From: Pirellulales bacterium
Lineage (GTDB): Bacteria > Planctomycetota > Planctomycetia > Pirellulales > JAICIG01
DNA: 15,774 bases
Reading direction: 5' to 3'
NCBI GenBank assembly: GCA_025924495.1
Contig: JAICIG010000157.1
Span: 1 to 15,774, forward strand
Positions within the stretch are counted from its first letter, which is position 1. Each line of letters opens with the position of its first letter. This document shows positions 7,582-13,903 of this stretch, piece by piece. The notes beneath the pieces were generated by a model. It saw nothing but the letters and a program-made list of their open reading frames with translations, had not been told where the DNA came from and did no database searches. The translations under genes and the position numbers were made by a program.

Positions 7582-8369
7582 CGCGAGAGGGCCTCCATGG
7601 CTTGCCCCGCGATGGTTTCATCGGGCATAAGCTCAAACGGCGCGGCGCGGCGAAGATCGAGCGATGATCTGCGCAGCAAGCCGAAAATCCTCAGGCTGAA
7701 GGCGTTCGATACCGCGAACAAACGCAACGACGTGGCGGCAAGGATGCGCAAATCGAGCGACAGATTGCCAAGCTCGACATATTCCAGGTCGAGCACGAGC
7801 TTGCGGCGGACGCTGTCTAGGTCTGTGTCGGGCGGAAGGTTGAGTTGAGCAAGCCCGGTGATGCCAGGCCGCACGAGCAGACGGTCCATATAGCCTGGCA
7901 ACTGCCGCGCAAGTATCTGAGTGAATTCAGGCCGCTCAGGACGCGGGCCAATTAGCGACATCTCGCCCCTCAGGACGTTGAGCAATTGTGGGAATTCGTC
8001 GATGTGTAGCCGCCGCATGACGCGGCCGATCGGGGTAATTCGCGGGTCGCGCGTGCGTGTCCAAACTGGGCCTGTACTTGCTTCCGCATCGAGTCGCATG
8101 GTGCGGATTTTGTACATCGTGAAGTTTCGACCGTTCAGCCCGACTCGCTGCTGCCGATAGATGGCGCGCCCGCGCGATGTGAGTCGCACAAGCACTACCG
8201 CCAAAAGCATGATAGGCACCCCGATCACCAGCAGTGTGAGAGCAAGGCATCGGCCAAAATAGTCTTTCCAGTTGAAGTAGGGAGAGCGCATAACGGTTGA
8301 AGCCGGCGATTCGCCATCGGCTCGCGCCGTACGCCGCGAATGACGCAAACGATCAACTGCAAGATCCAT
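7578..8369 (-). CDS. Monotopic sugar-1-phosphate transferase priming undecaprenyl phosphate (bacterial sugar transferase)
   Basis: This 263-residue enzyme should transfer a sugar-1-phosphate from a nucleotide sugar to undecaprenyl phosphate, the first step of repeat-unit assembly. One hydrophobic segment (about 41-62) is followed by the conserved core: 'QQRVGLNGRNFTMYKIRTMR' (73-92), 'TPIGRVMRRLHIDEFPQL' (112-129) with the catalytic Asp124-Glu125, 'NVLRGEMSLIGPRPERPEF' (131-149) and 'VRPGITGLAQLN' (166-177). It is the short, PglC/WcaJ-core form without the five-helix N-terminal domain of WbaP. The C-terminus runs about 40 residues beyond the usual end and is rich in Leu and Arg. ATG at 8369 is given; the Met at 8291 is an alternative that would drop a basic 26-residue N-terminus. 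It opens the tightly coupled assembly block, after an 88-bp spacer. Confidence 0.93.
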   Translation of the reverse strand: MDLAVDRLRHSRRTARADGESPASTVMRSPYFNWKDYFGRCLALTLLVIGVPIMLLAVVLVRLTSRGRAIYRQQRVGLNGRNFTMYKIRTMRLDAEASTGPVWTRTRDPRITPIGRVMRRLHIDEFPQLLNVLRGEMSLIGPRPERPEFTQILARQLPGYMDRLLVRPGITGLAQLNLPPDTDLDSVRRKLVLDLEYVELGNLSLDLRILAATSLRLFAVSNAFSLRIFGLLRRSSLDLRRAAPFELMPDETIAGQAMEALSR

Positions 8370-8457
8370 TGCTAAAGGTCCTGGTGAGTGTCTTGGGCAA
8401 GAAGAGTAAGGAAACTAGTCCTTATCTAGCGTGTCTGGCAGAAAGACGAAGGACGTC
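8370..8457 (-). other. Spacer with two short inverted repeats between the EpsI-like and sugar transferase genes
   Basis: The 88-base gap is the second-longest in the cluster. A six-base stem with six-base loop lies at 8407-8424 (TAAGGA paired with TCCTTA). A perfect ten-base palindrome AGGACGTCCT lies at 8450-8459, overlapping the TAG stop of the EpsI-like gene. Neither is followed by a T-run on the minus strand, so they are not convincing terminators. No clear promoter boxes are seen. Confidence 0.35.
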
Positions 8458-9108
8458 CTATTTCAGGATTTTTTTCACGACGGGAACGAAGTCGCGCAGA
8501 AAATCACGGCACGGGTCGTGCTCGGCCAACTCGGCCTGAGTCGCCACGCTGGTGGCCACTTGCACCTTGTATAGCTTCGCCGCACCGCCGAATGTCAGCC
8601 GCGGGCGTTCAGGCGCACGCCAGCCGTTGCCTGCGTTCCAGGCATGAGCTACCCGCAAGAATCCGCCTTCCAAGCTGTTCGCCTTAAACGTGGTGCCCCA
8701 GAACTGTTCTTCGGGCGGATCGGATTCACGCAGCTTGAATTGCCGTCCGTCTTGCAGTAGACGGTGCCCGGCCAGCGTATAGCAGACTTGCGGCGTATGC
8801 ACCGACATCGGTCCCGGCGGTCCGACGAACATGGCCAGGCTAACGACATCGCCTGTCTCGTGGTTGCGGTAGACGTGGTGCAGACTTCCCGAGCACTGGA
8901 GCATCTCGATCACGCCCGCGGATATTGGCCGCACAGCCTGCCGATGCCAATTCCCGAACTGTTCTGGCAGTTGGTCGAGCCGTTGACCAGCGTCGACAAG
9001 GTCGACCGACGGTCCCCAACGGTGATCGAACCGGCCGGAGGCGATGCCGGAGCCAATGGTGACGGCCAGCAGCAACAACAAAGGCAGGAAGGCTTTGAGG
9101 CGGAGCAT
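8458..9108 (-). CDS. EpsI-family exosortase-associated protein
   Basis: This 216-residue protein has an N-terminal hydrophobic stretch (about 5-24, LPLLLLLAVTIGSGIA) that is either a signal peptide or a membrane anchor, placing the rest outside the cytoplasm. The body fits the EpsI domain (DUF3485 type): 'LDQLPEQFGNWH' near 44-55, 'VSLAMFVGP' (89-97), the typical 'HTPQVCYTLAGH' (104-115), a variant of the 'HSPxxCLPGAGW' motif, then 'WGTTFKANSLEGG' and a Trp/Arg-rich end. EpsI is found fused to or beside exosortases in EPS loci; its biochemical role is not established. Here it is separate, with no exosortase in the window. Cys72, Cys109 and Cys200 are the cysteines visible. It follows a 313-bp gap and may have its own promoter. 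No Shine-Dalgarno sequence is seen before the ATG. Confidence 0.82.
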   Translation of the reverse strand: MLRLKAFLPLLLLLAVTIGSGIASGRFDHRWGPSVDLVDAGQRLDQLPEQFGNWHRQAVRPISAGVIEMLQCSGSLHHVYRNHETGDVVSLAMFVGPPGPMSVHTPQVCYTLAGHRLLQDGRQFKLRESDPPEEQFWGTTFKANSLEGGFLRVAHAWNAGNGWRAPERPRLTFGGAAKLYKVQVATSVATQAELAEHDPCRDFLRDFVPVVKKILK

Positions 9109-9272
9109 AAGTGTAATGAACAGGGGACAGCAGGATTCGCGGACGTAGGATGACCTTCCTAGGGCGGCCCGTTCGCGGTTTGCCGAGCCACCTGGGTAGA
9201 TTGTTTAAGCGCCGACCAACATGGAGAAAGTCAATGCAACTTGAGACGAGCGATCTGTTCGCGGCTGCATGG

Positions 9273-9290
9273 ATGACCAACGAAGGTCAT
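9273..9290 (-). repeat. Small inverted repeat, possible RNA hairpin
   Basis: On the minus strand ATGACC, TTCGTT and GGTCAT form a perfect six-base stem with a six-base loop. It lies between the TPR stop and the EpsI-like start and would be in the leader of any transcript reaching the EpsI-like gene. It has no T-run, so it is not an obvious terminator; role unknown. Confidence 0.35.
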
Positions 9291-9356
9291 TCCCACGCCC
9301 CCACCCGGTCTCTCCCCAGCGAAGGCAAAGGGCGGAGCACCACGGAGGGTTTCCCT

Positions 9357-9400
9357 AAAAGAAGGCGGCACGTAAGCGAGAACGCTTGCGCTACCGCCTT
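9357..9400 (-). terminator. Terminator-like hairpin after the TPR gene
   Basis: Starting 21 bases past the TPR stop codon, the minus strand folds into a long stem: an outer seven pairs (AAGGCGG with CCGCCTT), a small internal mismatch, then eight pairs including one G-T, closed by a TTCT loop. The stem is followed by CTTTTAGGG, a short T-run. This fits a weak intrinsic terminator or attenuator that would lower expression of the EpsI-like and assembly genes relative to the kinase and TPR genes. It could equally be a degraded interspersed repeat. Confidence 0.5.
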
Positions 9401-9421
9401 CACCGAGCCTCTCCCGGGGGG

Positions 9422-12400
9422 CTATTGCACGACGGCCTCCAGCGCGGAGAGTTGCGAACGTTCTTCGGGACTAAGCAAATGTGTATCGAGGCGACGGCCA
9501 CGGGCCGTGTTTAGTGCTTGTCGAGCATCGTCAAGCTTGCCCTGCGATTGGCAGGCCAGCGCCAGGTGAACATAGTAGCGGGCATCCGCTGAAGGGCTGC
9601 CGCCGATCGCCTCGCGGAACATGGCTTCGGCATCGGCGGCCTTGCGCTGTAACAGCAGGACCCAACCTTTGGAGTCGACCAGCTCGGGCGACTGCCCGGC
9701 CACCGTCAAGGCGCGATTAACATAGTCGAGCGCTTCGTCTTGCGTCTGCGGGGCGCCGGCCAGCAACAGGGCTAGGTTGTTCATGGCGGGCACGTTGCGT
9801 GGGTCGATGGCCAGGGCCTTACGTAGCATACGCACGGCTGCGTCGTTTTTGCCTTGCATCAGCCGTACGGTAGCCACGCTGAAGAGCAGGCCGATGTTTT
9901 CGGCGTGTTTGGCGACGGCGGCTTCGAGCACCGGCTCCGCCCGATCGCAGACAGCGGAGTCGGCCTCGGCCAGCGTCAGCACGTTGGCTACCTGCATGGC
10001 GGCTTTCGGGGTGGCGTCATCGCGGGCGGCCTCGAGACACAGATCGATCGCTTCGTTTGCGCGCTTGTGCCGGGCCAGCCACAAGGCCAGCGCGGCATAA
10101 GCTTCCGGCTGGATGGCAACCGCGCGGCGATAGGTGGCTTCGGCCTGCTCCGCCAGTTCGAGCGAGCCGTAAAGATCGGCCATCGCCAACAACACAGGCA
10201 CGTGGTCGACCGGTTTTTCAAGCTTTGGCAGGGCGGCGTCGAGTGCCGACTGCACGAGCGGCTCGACTTCGTTCAAACGCCTTTGGGCGTTCAGCCAGCG
10301 CGACCGCAGCGTCAGCGTGCGCAGATGCTTAGTGGCCGGCTGGGCCGCTTCGAGCTGCTCGAGGGCCGCGGCGGCCTCGTCGCTCTGATCGTGACGAAGC
10401 AAAAAGTCGACATAGGCGGCCAGGTAGTCGGGTTCGGGCTTTTCGCGATTGACGAGCGATTGAAGCTGCTCTTGCGCGGCGAACGCACCCGAGTCGCCCT
10501 GTTTTTCATACAGGCGAGCTAGCAGCAACCGGTCGACGGGCGCCGTCTCACTGGGATGATTGACCAGGCCTTCGAGGATCTTCTGGGCACGTTGCCGATA
10601 AGCGGCGCCGCCCTGGCGAAGGAGCAGGATGGCGTTCAGGCGGCGGTCGAGCGGAGCGTTGGCCTGATCGGCGTCATCGAGTAGCGCCCACACCTGTTCG
10701 AGATCCCGCTCGTTCTCACTGTTGGTGGCCAGCACGGCGGCCAGCATGCGACGGGCGTCGGGGTTGGCAGGGTCGATTTCCCTTGCCCGAAGAAGGCATT
10801 GCTCGGCCAGCTTCGGCTCGCTGGTGTAGAAAAACCGTGCGGTCTGCAACTGCACTGCTACGCTGTCGGGCGCGGCGACGATGGCCTCGCGGTAGGCATT
10901 GGCGGCCTCTTCGCGTTTGCCGAGCAATTGATATCCCTGGGCCGCCAAGAAGGGCCTGGTGGCGTCGGCGATCAGCTCGCTCTTTTGCAATTCTTGCAGG
11001 GTCTCTTCGGCGGCTGCGGCGTTGCCCTTCGATACGTAATACGAGAGCAGCGCCATCCAAGGCCGTGCATCGTCAGGCGCCAACCGCAGGGCCTCTTGAT
11101 ATTCGGACTCGGCCTCCTCCAGCGGAACGGCCCGGACTTCATTCGGCACAGCGGCGTCGTTGACAGCGGCGTCGTTGACATCGTCCTTTAGCCCATCGGC
11201 AGCTTGATCTGCCGCGGGAGTATTGATCGACAGTAACTGGGCCAACCGCAGATGACTGAGCGCGTCATCGGGCTGACGTTTGACTTCTTCGCGTGCCGAC
11301 TCGATGGCCCGCGCCAAGTTGCCCTGCCGCGCGTCGATGGCCATGGCGATAGGCGTTAAGCCGGTCGGCAGTCGGTCGGCGTCGCGGAGGCGTTCGAGCA
11401 CGGCGCCCGCCTCGGCCACCCGGTTTTCGTAATAGAGCAAAAACACAAGATCTTGAAACACGGACACGCGGTTTTCGCCCAACTGAATCGCTTGGTAATA
11501 TGCCTGGATCGCGGCATCGCGGTCGACCACCTCAGCCGCCTGGAGCAAACGGGCCTTGAGCAGATGGGCGAGCCCCCAACTCGGCCGTAGTTGCTCGATT
11601 CGCTGCTGCAATTCGGTCGCCTGGGCTAGCCGCTCGCGCCGCGCGACCGGCTCTTTGGATTTTACCGCTTCGGTGAGCAATCGCTGGGCGCGATAGAGCC
11701 GCCAGACGGTGCCGATGTCGCCCTCGAGGTCGCGCAGGCGGTCCTCGTATTTCTGTGCTTCGTCGAGTTCACCCCGGTCCAGTGCCATTTCGTCGAGCAA
11801 CTGCAGCAGCCGCTGATCGCGGGGTTCGTCTTTCACCAATTGGTTGAAGGCGGCCCGTGCCAGATCGGCCTTGCCGTGGGCGAGATGCAAAAAGGCCAGC
11901 CGTCGCTGAGCCGCGGGGCGATCATTGGCGGACAGGCCGGGCATGCCCTTCGCCAGCCGCTCGACTGCAGTATCGTATTGTCCGCGGCGCGATAGCAACT
12001 CGGTTTCGAGCAGCATCGCTTGCAATGAACCGGGCGACTGCTTCCGAAGGCTGGCCAGCAGCCGATCGGCGTCACCGGGTTGGTGGAGCTGTTCGAATCG
12101 CAGGGCGACGCGAGTGAGCAACGCAGCGTCATCGCCCGCCGCAAGCTCGCAGGCGTGAAGCAACTCAAGGGCCAAGTCAAGTCGGCCGCGGGTCGCTTCG
12201 AAGTCGGCCTCAAGCAGCTTAAGCGTGGTGCTGTCGGGCGCGAGGCCCTGCGCTCGGCGGAGTGCTTCTTCAAAATGCGTCCAATCGCGCTGGGGCGAAG
12301 GAAGTATCACCTGTTGCTGGAATAAGGTGGCGGAAAAGGCGATCCATGCGGCAGGCGAGTTGTCGTCGATGGCCAAGCCTTCTTCATATTGGCGCACCGC

Positions 12401-13903
12401 TTCGTCCACGCGTCCGGCAGCGTTCCAGGCGGCGGCCGCGGCCAACCTTAACGCCGCTAATTGCGGCTGCGACTCGGCGGCCTTGCCATAAGCCGAGCCA
12501 GCCTCGTCCCATGCGCCTAACGCCGCGTAGGACTGACCGAGCATCCATTGCACCTGAGCTTCCCCCGAAGCATCGGCCATGGACCGTGCCCCGGACCGTT
12601 GCAAGCTGGCGATTCGGTGCAGGTTGCCCACCGCGGCAAAATGATCGTTTTCGGCCAACGCGATTTTTGCCCGCAGCATGTTGACGGCCATCAGCCAGCC
12701 CGGCTGTTCGCGACTGATCGTCAGGGCCACTTGTTTTTCAAGCCGGTCGGTCGCTTGAGCGGCCTGCTTGAGCCGCTGGAGACTGATGAGGGCCGATGCA
12801 GCCTCGACCTGCAGGCCCAGATCGGTTTCACCAGCGCGTTCGACGCCTCGCCGCAAGACCTCGTACGCTTTTTCGTTTTCGTCCTGTTGAGCATACACGC
12901 GTCCGAGAGCCAAATATCCCCGGCGGTCGTCCGGCAAGGCTTCCACCGCGCGGCTGAAGTAGCGGATGGCCATCTCGTGATCACCAGACCGGAAAGCACG
13001 TGCCCCACCCGCCATCAACGCGTCGATGTTTTGGTGTTTAGTGTCGAGGACTTTGTCGGCGGCCAGGGCCTGGTCGAGGTCTTCGTCGGCGCCTGGCAGT
13101 CCAAACTCGCTACGGTACTGATAACGTGCGAGGTACGCTGCGGCCCTATGATCCGCGCCAGCCGCGTCGATCAATTCCTGCATGACGGTGTCGGCACTCG
13201 CGCGCCGCTGGGCGTCTTCGCCGGCCGCTGTGTCCCGTAGGTACATGCCGGCCAAACTGAGTGCCAGAGCCACATGCCCCGGATCGGCGTCATGGGCGGT
13301 GAGCAAAGCCGCTAGCACTTCATCTCGCGACACCGCCTCGCGCAGCCGCCAACTGGAGTACAACCCCTGCGCCCGCACGCGCAGGGCGATGTCGTCCTTG
13401 GGATGCGACTTCAGGTATTCATCGGCTTGACTCAGGGCCGCCGAGTAATCGCCGCTTTCGGCCAAGAGCCTCATGTATTCGCGGCGCAGGTCGCTCCGCT
13501 CGGGAGCATAACCAATTGCCACCGCGTACAGCTCGGCGGCGCGTATCTTTTGCCGCGGCATCGTGGCCGACTTACTAAAATCTTCGGCCAGACGAATCCG
13601 CGCTTCGGCGTCGTCGGGCAACAGCTGCAGGTAACGGTAGACGCTTTCCGACGCCTCGTGCCATTGCTCATCGCGTTCTTGGTCGGCTGCGCGGACCAAC
13701 AGCGCCGCGGCGTTACGGCCCACGATCCACTCATGCCATAAATACGCAGCCGGACTCGCGAACACTACTAGAATCGCGGTGCCGGCAAGCAGGCGGCCGT
13801 TGAGCGCCCAATGCTGGCCTGGCCCGCGAGTTCGTGTCGCGGAAGCCCCTGCAATAGCCCTTCGTACGTCGTGTCGCTGTTCTTTAGTGGTTGTCGTCGC
13901 CAT
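9422..13903 (-). CDS. Large membrane-anchored TPR-repeat protein, exosortase/EPS-associated (PrsT-like)
   Basis: This 1493-residue protein has a cytoplasmic N-terminus of about 35 residues, one membrane segment (about 36-60, LLAGTAILVVFASPAAYLWH) and then TPR helices almost to the end, so the bulk should be periplasmic. TPR units are clear at 'MAIRYFSRAVEALPDD', 'AVRQYEEGLAIDDNSPAAW', 'EAESEYQEALRLAPDDARPW', 'AVRMLRKALAIDPRNVPAM' and 'DEALDYVNRALTVAGQSP'. The C-terminal 'MNNLALLLA' and 'VDSKGWVLLLQ' pattern resembles PrsT-type TPR proteins of PEP-CTERM loci, but those I know are about 900 residues. By analogy with AlgK, PelB and BcsC it may be a scaffold for polysaccharide export; that is inference. 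ATG at 13903 is preferred over the frame's earlier start at 13984 because it directly precedes the anchor; it overlaps the kinase stop by 20 bases. No Shine-Dalgarno sequence is evident. Confidence 0.88.
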   Translation of the reverse strand: MATTTTKEQRHDVRRAIAGASATRTRGPGQHWALNGRLLAGTAILVVFASPAAYLWHEWIVGRNAAALLVRAADQERDEQWHEASESVYRYLQLLPDDAEARIRLAEDFSKSATMPRQKIRAAELYAVAIGYAPERSDLRREYMRLLAESGDYSAALSQADEYLKSHPKDDIALRVRAQGLYSSWRLREAVSRDEVLAALLTAHDADPGHVALALSLAGMYLRDTAAGEDAQRRASADTVMQELIDAAGADHRAAAYLARYQYRSEFGLPGADEDLDQALAADKVLDTKHQNIDALMAGGARAFRSGDHEMAIRYFSRAVEALPDDRRGYLALGRVYAQQDENEKAYEVLRRGVERAGETDLGLQVEAASALISLQRLKQAAQATDRLEKQVALTISREQPGWLMAVNMLRAKIALAENDHFAAVGNLHRIASLQRSGARSMADASGEAQVQWMLGQSYAALGAWDEAGSAYGKAAESQPQLAALRLAAAAAWNAAGRVDEAVRQYEEGLAIDDNSPAAWIAFSATLFQQQVILPSPQRDWTHFEEALRRAQGLAPDSTTLKLLEADFEATRGRLDLALELLHACELAAGDDAALLTRVALRFEQLHQPGDADRLLASLRKQSPGSLQAMLLETELLSRRGQYDTAVERLAKGMPGLSANDRPAAQRRLAFLHLAHGKADLARAAFNQLVKDEPRDQRLLQLLDEMALDRGELDEAQKYEDRLRDLEGDIGTVWRLYRAQRLLTEAVKSKEPVARRERLAQATELQQRIEQLRPSWGLAHLLKARLLQAAEVVDRDAAIQAYYQAIQLGENRVSVFQDLVFLLYYENRVAEAGAVLERLRDADRLPTGLTPIAMAIDARQGNLARAIESAREEVKRQPDDALSHLRLAQLLSINTPAADQAADGLKDDVNDAAVNDAAVPNEVRAVPLEEAESEYQEALRLAPDDARPWMALLSYYVSKGNAAAAEETLQELQKSELIADATRPFLAAQGYQLLGKREEAANAYREAIVAAPDSVAVQLQTARFFYTSEPKLAEQCLLRAREIDPANPDARRMLAAVLATNSENERDLEQVWALLDDADQANAPLDRRLNAILLLRQGGAAYRQRAQKILEGLVNHPSETAPVDRLLLARLYEKQGDSGAFAAQEQLQSLVNREKPEPDYLAAYVDFLLRHDQSDEAAAALEQLEAAQPATKHLRTLTLRSRWLNAQRRLNEVEPLVQSALDAALPKLEKPVDHVPVLLAMADLYGSLELAEQAEATYRRAVAIQPEAYAALALWLARHKRANEAIDLCLEAARDDATPKAAMQVANVLTLAEADSAVCDRAEPVLEAAVAKHAENIGLLFSVATVRLMQGKNDAAVRMLRKALAIDPRNVPAMNNLALLLAGAPQTQDEALDYVNRALTVAGQSPELVDSKGWVLLLQRKAADAEAMFREAIGGSPSADARYYVHLALACQSQGKLDDARQALNTARGRRLDTHLLSPEERSQLSALEAVVQ
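11148..11177. repeat. 15-bp in-frame tandem duplication in the TPR gene
   Basis: Two perfect copies of a 15-base unit (plus strand ACAGCGGCGTCGTTG) stand side by side. On the coding strand they encode NDAAV twice. They lie in an Asp/Ala-rich linker between TPR units that breaks the regular helix spacing. Replication slippage is the likely origin. Confidence 0.9.

Larger units (their letters stand above)
9109..9421 (-). other. 313-bp gene-free stretch between the TPR and EpsI-like genes
   Basis: No convincing gene is seen on either strand. On the minus strand, from the TPR stop onward, it holds a GC-rich run, a terminator-like hairpin (9357-9400), a GC-rich segment (9291-9340), a small hairpin (9273-9290) and then about 160 bases leading to the EpsI-like ATG. 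A TTGACT hexamer occurs at about 9228-9233 on the minus strand with a TTAAAC roughly 20 bases downstream, which is too widely spaced for a confident sigma-70 promoter. CACC-N4-CTCTCCC-like segments at 9302-9319 and 9401-9418 look like degraded copies of a common GC-rich intergenic repeat. Confidence 0.5.

Noticed and set aside
9225..9260. Possible promoter before the EpsI-like gene (TTGCA and TTGACT elements)
   Set aside because: The sigma-54 GG element is missing at the needed distance, and the sigma-70-like -10 candidate is spaced about 20 bases away, so neither is supported.
8840..9280. 146-residue minus-strand frame across the TPR-EpsI gap
   Set aside because: It overlaps the EpsI-like gene in another frame, lacks any domain and has a biased basic composition.
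9150..9569. Plus-strand frame starting in the 313-bp gap
   Set aside because: Most of it is antisense to the TPR gene end and runs through the hairpin; no domain-like sequence.
9854..10522. 222-residue plus-strand open frame, and a similar one at 12548-13240
   Set aside because: Both are antisense to the TPR coding sequence, which is a clear long protein; GC-rich codons leave the opposite frame open by chance.
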